Shown piece after piece: positions 34,661-43,145 of a stretch of 59,420 nt of DNA. Every line of letters starts with the position of its first letter. The first letter of the stretch is position 1. The stretch lies in assembly GCF_029868625.1 (NCBI RefSeq), contig NZ_JARWOJ010000417.1, positions 1 to 59,420 of the forward strand, written 5' to 3'. Under the pieces are notes generated by a model. The model ran no database searches, was not told the origin of the DNA, and worked only from the letters and a program-made list of their open reading frames with translations. The translations under genes were made by a program, and so were the position numbers. This DNA is from Nocardia neocaledoniensis (lineage in GTDB: Bacteria > Actinomycetota > Actinomycetes > Mycobacteriales > Mycobacteriaceae).

Positions 34661-34979
34661 CGCCGAGGGTGTTGATGGTGACGGCCAGGAAGACGATGGC
34701 GCTGCCCAGCGCGGTCAGGGTGGCCACGTCGAAGGGCTTGCTGCGCACGGCGAGCAAGCCCACCTGGACCGTCGGCAGGCACAGCCGGAACGCCGCCGCC
34801 ACCAGCGCCGCGCTGCCGAAGATGATCGCACCACGCCGCCACCGATCCCAGGCGACGAACACGATCGCGACCAGGATCAGCGCGCTCACCACGGTCATCG
34901 GCAGGTGACTGCGCAGGTACTGCTCGCCCGCCGTCATCCGCACGACCCGATGCTTCCCGGTCGTCTCCGCCTTGTTCAC
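34653..34979 (-). CDS. DUF3017 membrane protein
   Basis: 108-residue protein with three hydrophobic segments (about 25-45, 48-65 and 80-103) and a basic N-terminus. It matches the DUF3017 family of small actinobacterial membrane proteins, usually near folD-type genes. GTG at 34979. Function unknown; convergent overlap with the nitroreductase gene. Confidence 0.7.
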   Translation of the reverse strand: MNKAETTGKHRVVRMTAGEQYLRSHLPMTVVSALILVAIVFVAWDRWRRGAIIFGSAALVAAAFRLCLPTVQVGLLAVRSKPFDVATLTALGSAIVFLAVTINTLGVS

Positions 34980-35090
34980 GGCCCCGATTGTTCCAGACGC
35001 GGGCACCGAGCGGGCGCCCCGGAGCCCGATCTCGGCCGCGACGGTGGGGCGAGCCGACCGCGTGGCCGTGGCATGACAGAGTGGTGCGCT

Positions 35091-35555
35091 GTGCTGCACC
35101 TGATCTTTCACAATCCCGTGATCCCGCCCAATACCGGTAACGCGATCCGGTTGGCGGCGGGGACCGGGTGTGCGTTGCATCTGATCGAGCCGTTGGGTTT
35201 CGACCTGTCGGAATCGAAGTTGCGCCGCGCCGGGCTGGACTATCACGACCTCGCGGTGGTGACCGTGCACCCCGATCTCGCGACGGCGTTCGCGGCCATC
35301 GACCCGGGGCGGGTGTTCGCGTTCACCACCCAGGCGAGCACCCGCTACACCGACATCGCCTACCGCGACGACGACGCGCTGCTGTTCGGCACCGAACCGA
35401 CGGGCCTGCCCGCCGAGGTGCTGGCCAACCCGCGCATCACCGACCAGATCCGTATTCCGATGCTGCCCGGCCGCCGCTCGATGAATCTCTCCAACGCGGC
35501 CGCGGTCGCGGTCTACGAGGCATGGCGCCAACTGGGCTTCCCCGGCGGGGAGTAG
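35091..35555 (+). CDS. trmL: tRNA (cytidine(34)-2'-O)-methyltransferase TrmL
   Basis: 154-residue SPOUT methyltransferase that modifies the wobble base of some leucine tRNAs. NPVIPPNTGNAIRLAA (residues 8-23) and IEPLGFDL are at the N-terminus. The SAM-binding knot is LLFGTEPTGLP (about residues 97-107) and IPMLPGRRSMNLSNAAAVAVYE (about 122-143). The GTG at 35091 gives the standard start; an ATG at 35073 in the same frame is possible, and neither has a clear ribosome binding site. Confidence 0.9.
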   Translation: MLHLIFHNPVIPPNTGNAIRLAAGTGCALHLIEPLGFDLSESKLRRAGLDYHDLAVVTVHPDLATAFAAIDPGRVFAFTTQASTRYTDIAYRDDDALLFGTEPTGLPAEVLANPRITDQIRIPMLPGRRSMNLSNAAAVAVYEAWRQLGFPGGE

Positions 35556-35578
35556 CGGAAGCGCCTGCCCGGCCGAAT

Positions 35579-35806
35579 TCAGGCGTCGATGTCGAAGCGT
35601 TTGAAGCGGGAGGTGGCGCCCGCGGTCAGGCGCACCGCGGACTTGGCGACGCCGAAGTGGGCGGCGAGGAGTTCGATGGCGGCCTTGTTAGCCTTGCCCT
35701 CGACGGCGGGGGCGCGCACGTAGAGGGTGAGCGTGCCGTCGTCGGCCGTCTCGACCAGCGGGCCTTTACGGCTGTTCGGTTTGATCGTCGCCCGTACCGT
35801 CGGCAC
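35579..35806 (-). CDS. DUF167 (YggU-like) protein
   Basis: 75-residue protein with the complete DUF167 pattern: an N-terminal strand with KPNSRKGP, LYVRAPAVEGKANKAAIELLA (about 28-48), and GATSRFKRFDI near the end. Family function is uncertain. GTG at 35806 has GGAGG about seven bases upstream, inside the preceding lipoprotein gene, so the two genes overlap by 41 bases. Confidence 0.85.
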   Translation of the reverse strand: MPTVRATIKPNSRKGPLVETADDGTLTLYVRAPAVEGKANKAAIELLAAHFGVAKSAVRLTAGATSRFKRFDIDA

Positions 35807-36725
35807 CGGTCCGCTCCTCCTTCACCGCGCTCGAGGCCGGTGCGGCCGGTTTCGGCGCCGGCGCGGCGGGACGGCGGCGGCGCACCAGCACGCGCAGGAC
35901 CAGCCAGATCACCCCGCCCAGCACGGCGGCGAAGCCGAGCCACGGAATCGCCTTGCCCGCGAAGACGATCGCGTCCTGGAGCCAGTCGACGAGCGAATTC
36001 CAGCCCGCGACGATCCCGTCCCAGAAATTGTCCGGGTCGCCCGGGGCGGTCTTGTCGTCGGCGGTGAGGGTGATGGTGAGCGTGGACAGCGCGACCTGAT
36101 CGTCGAGCGAACGCTTCTGCGCGGTCAGGCTGTCGAGTTCGCCCTGCCTGCTCGACAGCGCCTCCTCGGCGTCGATGAGGTCGGCGGTGTTGGCCGCGTT
36201 GGCCATGAGCGCGCGCAACCGGTCGACGGAGGCCTGCAGGGCGCGGATGCGGGCGTCGAGATCCTCCCACTGCATGGTGACGTCGTCGCGGTTGGTGCTC
36301 ACCTTGGTCACGCTGCCGACGCCGCCGAGCCCGGTGATGAAGGCATCGGTCTTGTCGGCGGGCACCCGCACACTGAGCACCGCGCGCGGCGTGCGCTTGT
36401 CGGTGCCGGGCTGCTCGGTCCTGCTGTCGATCCGGCCGTCCATGGCGCGCACCTGCTCGGCGACCGTGGCCGCGGCGCCGATCGGATCGTCGGCGGTGAT
36501 GTCGACCGAACCGGTGATCACCTCTTTCCGGTTCGCCGAATCCTGCGGCGCAGGCCCCTCTTTCGCCGGGGCGCCCTCCCGGAACCCGGGCGCCACGGCC
36601 GCCGCGGGCCCGGAGACCGTCGGCGAGGACGCCTGGTCCGCGCTCGTCTCCCCCGCGTCGTCCCCGCACCCGGCCAGGAACAACAGCCCGAGTATCCCGA
36701 TCAGCACCACCGCAAGCTTGCGCAT
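35766..36725 (-). CDS. DUF4349 lipoprotein
   Basis: 319 residues with a lipoprotein signal peptide ending in the lipobox LAGC (Cys at about residue 20). It continues with a Pro/Ala-rich spacer, the DUF4349 alpha-beta domain (about 65-215) with a coiled-coil section (ALQASVDRLRALMANAANTA, then EEALSSRQGELDSLTAQKR), and a single TM helix (about 265-283) before a cytosolic Arg/Pro-rich tail. Both a lipid anchor and a TM are unusual but common in this family. Function unknown; probably envelope-associated. Confidence 0.82.
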   Translation of the reverse strand: MRKLAVVLIGILGLLFLAGCGDDAGETSADQASSPTVSGPAAAVAPGFREGAPAKEGPAPQDSANRKEVITGSVDITADDPIGAAATVAEQVRAMDGRIDSRTEQPGTDKRTPRAVLSVRVPADKTDAFITGLGGVGSVTKVSTNRDDVTMQWEDLDARIRALQASVDRLRALMANAANTADLIDAEEALSSRQGELDSLTAQKRSLDDQVALSTLTITLTADDKTAPGDPDNFWDGIVAGWNSLVDWLQDAIVFAGKAIPWLGFAAVLGGVIWLVLRVLVRRRRPAAPAPKPAAPASSAVKEERTGADGTGDDQTEQP

Positions 36726-36823
36726 GCTCGCAGCGTAATGCGCCGGAGCCGATGGCGGGCGCAGCCGCCGCTACAGATCGGCGGGCAGAATGCGGAACGC
36801 CGCGACACCGGCGAATGGCGTTG

Positions 36824-37786
36824 TCAGCGTTCCTGCCGGCGGCGCAGTTCGTCGTCGATGGCGGCGAGACGGCGTTCGTGGCTCGGGTGCGTGTTCATCC
36901 AGCCGGGGACGAGGTCGGTGATGGTGGGGCCGGTCGCGCAGTCGATCTCGGCGATCGTCAGCGATTCGCGCAGGTGGTGGCCGTAGCCGAGGGCCACCGC
37001 GACCCGGTCGGCGTGGGTTTCGGCCCAGCGCGACCGGCGCGTGGACAGCACATCTCGCACGGGGTATCCCACCAGGGCCAGCAGCGCGGCCCGCGGACCG
37101 AGCAGCAGCCACAGGGCGGCGGGTAACGCGCACATCGTGCCGATGCCGACCAGTGACCCGGCGGCCCCGAGCAGGATGGCTGACGCGGATGCCGGATCGC
37201 GGGCGCTGTGCGTCAGCGCCTTCTCGGACAGCGCGAGCGAGAACCTGGTCCCCGCCCGGATCGGCCGATCGAACAGCCCGCCGTACCAGCGGGTGAGCAG
37301 CTGCACCCGGTGATCGCGTTCGATGGCGTGGCCGAACTCGTGGGCGATCACCGCCTCGAGCTGGCGATCGGTGAGCGCCTCCACCGCGCGCAGACTGACG
37401 CCGATGTGCCGATCGTGGCTGACCGACGCTCGGAAATCGTGGTCGTGGATGACGCGGATCGTGCACGCCGACAACGGCACATCGGCGGCGCGCGCCACAT
37501 TCCGCCACGCGGTGCGGACCCGCCGGGTCGCCGAGGGCAGCTCCTCGGCCGAAGCCGCCTGCCGGGCGCGGATCTCGCGCTCGGTGGCACGCAGGTTCCG
37601 GCGCAGCACCAGCGGGCCCGCGCCGAGCCATGCCGCACCCACCGCGAATCCCAGCCGGGGCGACAGCCGGGCGCTCAGACCGATCAGGAACCAGCCGTTC
37701 GACGCCGCGGGCGGCAGTCCGAGCAGAAGTGTCGTGGCCCGCGACAGTACGCGGCGCCGACGTGAGATCAGCGAGTTGTTCGGCAT
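36824..37786 (-). CDS. M48-family zinc metallopeptidase
   Basis: 320-residue membrane protease related to HtpX. The zinc motif HEFGH is in AVIAHEFGHAIERDH (about residues 141-155), with the third ligand probably Glu in WAETHADRVAVALGYG (about 257-272). Hydrophobic segments lie near the N-terminus (about 15-65) and in the middle (about 205-240). A role in membrane-protein turnover under stress is inferred from the family. Confidence 0.82.
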   Translation of the reverse strand: MPNNSLISRRRRVLSRATTLLLGLPPAASNGWFLIGLSARLSPRLGFAVGAAWLGAGPLVLRRNLRATEREIRARQAASAEELPSATRRVRTAWRNVARAADVPLSACTIRVIHDHDFRASVSHDRHIGVSLRAVEALTDRQLEAVIAHEFGHAIERDHRVQLLTRWYGGLFDRPIRAGTRFSLALSEKALTHSARDPASASAILLGAAGSLVGIGTMCALPAALWLLLGPRAALLALVGYPVRDVLSTRRSRWAETHADRVAVALGYGHHLRESLTIAEIDCATGPTITDLVPGWMNTHPSHERRLAAIDDELRRRQER

Positions 37787-37856
37787 GCTCCCCCGATCTC
37801 CCTGGGAGACACGCTACCCAGCGTGTTCGATGCTGTACAGACTCGGCGGAAACGGT

Positions 37857-40800
37857 TCAGCGGAAGTCGCGGGAGCGGGCGACGATGGTGAGGTCGAGGG
37901 GCTCGAGGTGGTCGGCGAGGAGGCTGGCGGCGCCTTCGGCGTTCTGCAGGCGGCCGCGCACGAGCAGGGCGGTGGCGGTCTGGGCGAGGCGGCGGTAGCG
38001 GGTCCACAGGCCCACCGAGCAGACGACATTGACCATGCCGGTCTCGTCCTCCAGATTGAGGAAGGTGACGCCGGCGGCGGTGGCGGGGCGCTGCCGGTGG
38101 GTGACGGCGCCCGCGACCAGGATGCGCGTGCCGTCCTCGACGAGCAGCAGGTCGGCGGCGGGCACCACGCCGAGCGAATTCAGGTGCGCGCGCAGGAATT
38201 CGGTGGGATAGCTGCCGGGCGAGACACCGGTGGCCCACACGTCGGCGGCGGCGAGCTCGAGCGCGCTCATGCCGGGCAGGGACGGGGCCGCGGTCACCGC
38301 ACCGGTGCCGGGCAGCAGTTCGGGACGCTCCCCCGCCGCCGCGCCCGCCGCCCACAGCGCGGCCCTGCGCACGCTGCTCCCCCGGTCCGCTCTGTCCCCG
38401 GCGCGCCTCCGCACTCCGTCGTCGACCGCGCCCTCGGCCGCTGCCGTCTCATCGTGGTCGACATCGACCAGGCCGTCGAGCGCGCCCGCCGTTGCCAGCG
38501 ATTCCGCCTGGGCGACAGACAATCCCACGCGACCGGTGAGGTCGAGCATCGAGGTGTAGGGGCCGTGCTCGGCGCGCTCGGTGACGAGGCGTTCGGCGAG
38601 GTCGTCGCCGATGTGCCGGACGGCAGCGAGACCGAGCCGGACCTCGGTGCCCGCGTTCTCCAGGGTGGGTTCGGCCCGGCTGGCATTGATGTCGGGACCG
38701 TGTATCCGCACGCCGTGCCTGCGCGCGTCGGCCACCAGCGACTGCGGTGAGTAGAACCCCATCGGCTGGGCGCGCAGGAGTCCGGCGCAGAACGCGGCGG
38801 GATGATGCAGCTTGAACCACGAGGAGTAGAACACGATCGAGGCGAAGCTCTGCGAATGGCTTTCGGGGAAGCCGAAATTGGCGAAGGCGTAGAGCTTCTC
38901 GTAGATGCGGTCGGCCAGCGCGCCGGTGATCCCGTGCAGGTCCCGCATGCCCTGGTAGAGACGGCCCTTGAGTCGTTCCATCTTCTCCGGCGAGCGTTTG
39001 GAACCCATGGCGCGGCGGAGCTGGTCGGCCTCGGCGGCGCTGAAGCCGGCGACATCGATGGCCATCTGCATCAGCTGCTCCTGGAACAGCGGGATGCCGA
39101 GGGTGCGGGCGAGCGAATTCTCCAGCGCCGGGTGGTCGCAGACCGGCGCTTCCTGACCGTTGCGCCTGCGGATGTACGGGTGCACGGAGCCGCCCTGGAT
39201 GGGGCCGGGCCGGATCAGCGCCACCTCCACCACCAGGTCGTAGAACTCTCGCGGCTTCAACCGGGGCAGCGTCGCCATCTGCGCGCGCGATTCCACCTGG
39301 AAGACCCCGATCGAATCGGCCCGCTGCAGCATCTCGTAGACGGCCGGTTCGGCGAGATCGAGCGCGTGCAGTTCGACCTTCTGCCCCTTGTGCTCGTGGA
39401 CCAGGTCGATCATGTAGCGCAGCGCCGAGAGCATGCCGAGGCCGAGCAGGTCGAATTTCACCAGGCCGACCGCGGCGCAGTCGTCCTTGTCCCACTGCAG
39501 CACGCTGCGGCCAGCCATCCGCGCCCACTCCACCGGGCACACGTCCGCGATCGGCCGGTCGCAGATCACCATGCCGCCGGAGTGGATGCCCAGATGCCGT
39601 GGCAGACCGTCGAGTTCGCCCGCGAGTTCGAGAACCGGCGCGGGGATGTCGGTGCCGGTCTCGGCGGCCACCCCCGACCAGCGGCTCACCTGTTTGCTCC
39701 ACGCGTCCTGCTGACCCGGCGAAAAGCCGAGTGCCCGTGCCGCATCGCGCACCGAGGACTTGCCGCGATAGGTGATCACGTTCGCCACCTGGGCGGCGTA
39801 GTCGCGGCCGTACTTGCCGTAGACGTGCTGGATGGCCTCCTCGCGCCGATCGGATTCGATGTCGATATCGATGTCGGGTGGCCCGTCGCGCTCGGTGGAC
39901 AGGAAGCGTTCGAACAGCAGATTGTTGCCCACCGGATCGACATTGGTGATGCCGATGGCGTAGCAGACCGCGGAGTTGGCGGCCGAGCCACGGCCCTGGC
40001 ACAGGATGCCGTTGCGCTTGCAGAACTCGACGATGTCGTGCACGACCAGGAAGTAGCCGGGGAACTCCATCCGCTCGATCACCGCGAGCTCGTGCTCGAT
40101 CTGCGCGTACGCCCTCGGGTTCGCCGCGCGCGGGCCGTAGCGCCTGGCGGCCCCCTCGTAGCTGAGGTGGCGGAGCCAGGAGTCCTCGTCGTAGCCGGGC
40201 GGCACCTCGAACGGTGGCAGCTTCGGCGCGATCAACCGCAGGTCGAAGGCGCATGCGCGGGCCAGCTCCACCGCGTTCGACACGGCAGGCGGATGCGCGG
40301 CGAACAGCCGCGCCATCTCCGCGCCGGACCGCAGGTGCGCGCCACCGGTGGACGGCAGCCAGCCCGCCATCTCGTCGAGACTGCTCCTGGCCCGGATCGC
40401 GGCCAGCGCCATGGCCCTGCGGCGCTGGGCGGGCGAGGCGAAATGCGCGCCGGTGGTGGCGAGCACGGGCAGGCCGAGCCGGTCGGCCAGGGCGACGAGG
40501 TGAGCATTGCGTTCGTCGTCGGTGGCGATGCCGTGGTGGGTGAGTTCGACGCTCACCCGGTCGGCGCCGAAGCGTTCGACCAGCTCACGAAGGGCCGCTT
40601 CGGCTTTCGGCAGCGCCGTGTCACCCGCGCGCAGGTCGAGTTCCAGCGCGGAGCGCAGGTGTCCCTTCCGGCAGCCGGTGAGGACATGCCAGTGCCCGCC
40701 CGCGGCGGCGGTGAGCGTGTCCAGGTCGTAGCGCAGGATGCCCTTCTCTCCCGCCGCCATATGCGCGGCCGCCATCTCCCGCGACAGCCTGCGATACCCC

Positions 40801-41423
40801 TCCTGACCACGGGCGAGGATCAGCAGGTGCGGACCGCGCGGATCGGCGGAACCGGTGCGCGGCAGCGAATCCGGCGCTCGCACGTGCCCACTGGAAGACC
40901 CGGCCGGATCGGCGCCTACACGCGGTTCGGCCGAGGTCGTGCGCCCGCCTCGCGGATCGCCGATGGTGCGCCTGCCGCCCCGGGGAACAGTACGGGGCCG
41001 GGCCGCCGCCCCGCCGCCCCGCGCCGCCGCCCCCACGGGTGCCCGGGGGAGGTGGGGCCCGCAAAACGATGGGATTGCCCAAAGCCAGGCCGCCGCGGCG
41101 AACCGGACGGTCCCGTAGAACCCGTTGTGGTCGGTGAGCGCGAGCGCCTCCAGACCCAGCCGCACCGCCTCCTCCACCAGCTCCTCCGGCTGGCTCGCAC
41201 CGTCGAGGAAGCTGTAGGCGGAGTGGGCGTGCAGCTCCGCGTAGGGCACGGACGCGGCCGGACGTGCGATCGAATCCGCCTCGTACGCACCGCGTTTACG
41301 CGACCATGCGGGGCTGTCACCGCCGTCGCCGGGATGCATCTCCTCGGCGGGGCGGCGACTCGGCTTGCCCGAGAGCACCCGCTCCAGCTCCGACCAGGTC
41401 GGCGGACCGTTGCTCCAGCCCAC
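37857..41423 (-). CDS. dnaE2: Error-prone DNA polymerase DnaE2
   Basis: C-family polymerase of the damage-inducible mutasome, acting with ImuA and ImuB. Order: PHP domain (about 60-320), polymerase core with PDIDIDIESDRREE (catalytic aspartates, about residue 530), helix-hairpin-helix region, and C-terminal OB fold. The GTG at 41423 is chosen because GGAGAGGAG lies six bases upstream and the protein then starts VGWSNGPP like the M. tuberculosis protein; TTG at 41429 is possible. At 1188 residues it is over 100 longer than usual. There is a low-complexity insertion near residues 115-185, where the usual FGAEL of the PHP domain is not preserved, and another of about 30 residues near 980-1010. 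Likely in one transcript with the TPR-like gene upstream. Confidence 0.93.
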   Translation of the reverse strand: MGWSNGPPTWSELERVLSGKPSRRPAEEMHPGDGGDSPAWSRKRGAYEADSIARPAASVPYAELHAHSAYSFLDGASQPEELVEEAVRLGLEALALTDHNGFYGTVRFAAAAWLWAIPSFCGPHLPRAPVGAAARGGGAAARPRTVPRGGRRTIGDPRGGRTTSAEPRVGADPAGSSSGHVRAPDSLPRTGSADPRGPHLLILARGQEGYRRLSREMAAAHMAAGEKGILRYDLDTLTAAAGGHWHVLTGCRKGHLRSALELDLRAGDTALPKAEAALRELVERFGADRVSVELTHHGIATDDERNAHLVALADRLGLPVLATTGAHFASPAQRRRAMALAAIRARSSLDEMAGWLPSTGGAHLRSGAEMARLFAAHPPAVSNAVELARACAFDLRLIAPKLPPFEVPPGYDEDSWLRHLSYEGAARRYGPRAANPRAYAQIEHELAVIERMEFPGYFLVVHDIVEFCKRNGILCQGRGSAANSAVCYAIGITNVDPVGNNLLFERFLSTERDGPPDIDIDIESDRREEAIQHVYGKYGRDYAAQVANVITYRGKSSVRDAARALGFSPGQQDAWSKQVSRWSGVAAETGTDIPAPVLELAGELDGLPRHLGIHSGGMVICDRPIADVCPVEWARMAGRSVLQWDKDDCAAVGLVKFDLLGLGMLSALRYMIDLVHEHKGQKVELHALDLAEPAVYEMLQRADSIGVFQVESRAQMATLPRLKPREFYDLVVEVALIRPGPIQGGSVHPYIRRRNGQEAPVCDHPALENSLARTLGIPLFQEQLMQMAIDVAGFSAAEADQLRRAMGSKRSPEKMERLKGRLYQGMRDLHGITGALADRIYEKLYAFANFGFPESHSQSFASIVFYSSWFKLHHPAAFCAGLLRAQPMGFYSPQSLVADARRHGVRIHGPDINASRAEPTLENAGTEVRLGLAAVRHIGDDLAERLVTERAEHGPYTSMLDLTGRVGLSVAQAESLATAGALDGLVDVDHDETAAAEGAVDDGVRRRAGDRADRGSSVRRAALWAAGAAAGERPELLPGTGAVTAAPSLPGMSALELAAADVWATGVSPGSYPTEFLRAHLNSLGVVPAADLLLVEDGTRILVAGAVTHRQRPATAAGVTFLNLEDETGMVNVVCSVGLWTRYRRLAQTATALLVRGRLQNAEGAASLLADHLEPLDLTIVARSRDFR

Positions 41424-41480
41424 ACCCAACTCCTCTCCTACCCCGCGTCACCTCCCACTCGATCGCGGTTGCCCGACCCC

Positions 41481-41942
41481 TCAACTCGCGGGCAAACGCT
41501 CCATCGATCGCGACTCCAGCGCCGCCTCCACATGGCCGAGCCCCGACCGGATCACCGCGCCGTAGGCATCGTTGGCGAGCACATCCAGGTGCCCGCGCGC
41601 GATGGCCAGCTGCATCCGCGCCATCTCGAAATCACCGACCCGCCGGTGACTGTCGGCCAGGTTCAGATACAGCGAGGGCAGGAACCCGCGCAGCCCCTCG
41701 TCCAGCGGGATGCCCGGCCCGAACACCGCGGCCAGCGCCCGCTGATCCCAGAGCAACGCGCCCTCGGGCAACTCCTGCACATCAGCGAGGTGATGTGCGA
41801 TCACGCAGCGATGCAACGCGTCGCCGCCTTCTCCTATCTCGTCCCAGAGCCTGGTCAGCGCCGCGCGCGCAGCGTCAGGGTCGATACCGCCGAGCCGCAC
41901 CGCGGCATAGATATCCGCCATCCGATCGTCCGCCATGGGCAC
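41481..41942 (-). CDS. TPR-like protein, probably SOS-induced with dnaE2
   Basis: 153-residue all-helical protein resembling short tetratricopeptide proteins of actinobacteria: ADIYAAVRLGGIDPDAARAA, then LHRCVIAHHLADVQ, YLNLADSHRRVGDFEMARMQ and a closing helix. No catalytic motif. It starts at GTG 41942 or ATG 41936, with no ribosome binding site visible, and lies 57 bases upstream of dnaE2 on the same strand. Two LexA-type boxes precede it, so the pair appears to be an SOS operon. A protein-protein adaptor role in the mutasome is possible but only inferred. Confidence 0.7.
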   Translation of the reverse strand: MPMADDRMADIYAAVRLGGIDPDAARAALTRLWDEIGEGGDALHRCVIAHHLADVQELPEGALLWDQRALAAVFGPGIPLDEGLRGFLPSLYLNLADSHRRVGDFEMARMQLAIARGHLDVLANDAYGAVIRSGLGHVEAALESRSMERLPAS

Positions 41943-41947
41943 AAGTA

Positions 41948-41963
41948 TCGCACATACGTTCGA
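41948..41963. promoter_or_regulatory. LexA (SOS) box, proximal
   Basis: TCGCACATACGTTCGA matches the actinobacterial SOS palindrome TCGAACATATGTTCGA at 14 of 16 positions. It ends only six bases before the GTG of the TPR-like gene, so it overlaps the expected core promoter. Confidence 0.6.
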
Positions 41964-41980
41964 ATAATGGCGAGAGGTGT

Positions 41981-41996
41981 TCGAACATATTTTCGA
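41981..41996. promoter_or_regulatory. LexA (SOS) box, distal
   Basis: TCGAACATATTTTCGA differs from the SOS consensus TCGAACATATGTTCGA at one base. Its centre is 33 bases from that of the proximal box, about three helix turns. It lies 39 bases before the TPR-like gene and 73 before the divergent SDR. Confidence 0.8.
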
Positions 41997-42019
41997 GTTT
42001 CTTGCCAGACCTGGTCCCG

Positions 42020-42041
42020 GAACTTACTTTGGAGTAAGTTC
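42020..42041. promoter_or_regulatory. Perfect palindrome before an SDR gene
   Basis: Arms GAACTTACT (42020-42028) and AGTAAGTTC (42033-42041) flank TTGG. The palindrome is 28 bases before the SDR start and resembles a TetR-family operator. No tetR gene is adjacent, so the regulator must be encoded elsewhere. Confidence 0.6.
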
Positions 42042-42068
42042 GAGGGAACGAGCTGCAAAGGAGCAGTG

Positions 42069-43025
42069 ATGTCTCAGGTTTCTCCCGGCACACCGAACCG
42101 TCGGCGGCGGCGCGATCTCACCGACAGGCATGTCGTGATCACCGGCGCGTCGTCCGGGATCGGGCGGGCCGCCGCACTGGCGGCCGCAGACAAGGGCGCC
42201 GTCGTATTCCTGCTCGCCCGCCGCGGCGACGAACTGGCCGAGGTGGTCGCCGAGATCGGCGCCGCGGGCGGCCGGGCACACGGCTACCAGTGCGATGTCA
42301 CCGACGCCGAATCCGTCGATTCCACCGTCAAGACGATCCTCGATCAGCACGGCCACGTGGACATGCTGGTGAACAACGCGGGCCGCTCGATCCGGCGCGC
42401 CATCCACCGCTCCACCGACCGCATGCACGACTTCGAACGCACCATGGCGGTCAACTACTTCGGCGCGGTGCGGATGACGCTGGCGCTGCTGCCGCAGATG
42501 CGCGAGCGCGGCTTCGGCCACATCGTCAACATCTCCAGTGCCGGCGTGCAGGTCGCCACCCCGCGCTTCGCCGCCTACCTCGCCTCCAAGGCCGCGCTGG
42601 ACAAGTTCACCGAGGTCGCCGCCGTCGAAACCCTCGCCGACGGGGTCACTTTCACCACCATCCACATGCCACTGGTGCGCACGCCGATGATCGCCCCGAG
42701 TGGCGACCAGGGGCCATCGGAATCGCCGGAATGGGCCGCGGCCACCATCGTCCGCGCGCTCAGCGAACGCCCCAAGCGCATCGATGTCCCCCTCGGCACG
42801 CTCGCCGAGTACGGCGGCATCCTCACCCCGAAGCTGCGCGACCGCGTGCTGCACCGCTACTACCGCGCGCTGCCGGATTCGCCTGCGGCCAAGGGCGAAT
42901 CGGTCGAGCCGGTTGTCGTGGAATCGACCACCGCACCCGCGCCGAAGCCCAAGTCGGCGGCGCGCAAGGCCACCGGTAGTGCCCTGCGCCGCGCCGCCCG
43001 TTGGGTGCCGGGCACGCATTGGTGA
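42069..43025 (+). CDS. Short-chain dehydrogenase/reductase with C-terminal extension
   Basis: 318 residues. TGASSGIG (about 25-32) binds the cofactor; NNAG lies at about 107-110, the catalytic Ser in NISSAG, and Tyr-Lys in YLASK (about 177-181). The last 50 residues are Pro/Ala/Lys-rich and basic, beyond the SDR fold. ATG at 42069 follows AAAGGAG. It resembles the mycobacterial SDRs often found with lipid or steroid enzymes. A strong palindrome upstream suggests control by a TetR protein; one LexA box also lies in the shared intergenic region. Confidence 0.85.
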   Translation: MSQVSPGTPNRRRRRDLTDRHVVITGASSGIGRAAALAAADKGAVVFLLARRGDELAEVVAEIGAAGGRAHGYQCDVTDAESVDSTVKTILDQHGHVDMLVNNAGRSIRRAIHRSTDRMHDFERTMAVNYFGAVRMTLALLPQMRERGFGHIVNISSAGVQVATPRFAAYLASKAALDKFTEVAAVETLADGVTFTTIHMPLVRTPMIAPSGDQGPSESPEWAAATIVRALSERPKRIDVPLGTLAEYGGILTPKLRDRVLHRYYRALPDSPAAKGESVEPVVVESTTAPAPKPKSAARKATGSALRRAARWVPGTHW

Positions 43026-43100
43026 ACAGACACTGAGGCGATCCGACGGCCCGCGCGTCGAGCCGTCCGGGGCACTTCCCAGACCGACCAGGACCCACAC

Positions 43101-43119
43101 CCGACTTCCACGGAGTCGG
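43101..43119. terminator. Small hairpin between convergent genes
   Basis: CCGACT (43101-43106) pairs with AGTCGG (43114-43119) and can extend inward with one bulge. It lies between the ends of the SDR and the sucrase/ferredoxin-like gene. Confidence 0.35.
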
Positions 43120-43145
43120 TCCCACTCGAGGAATCCGTGCGCCCG

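Noticed and set aside
38802..42068. A long plus-strand frame running into the SDR at 42069
   Set aside because: Only the part from the ATG at 42069 has a domain and a ribosome binding site; upstream it is antisense to dnaE2 and the TPR-like gene.
41981..42068. SOS control of the SDR at 42069
   Set aside because: The LexA box lies upstream of it but the dual boxes and gene context fit the dnaE2 side; the SDR has its own palindrome nearer its start. Not excluded, but unsupported.
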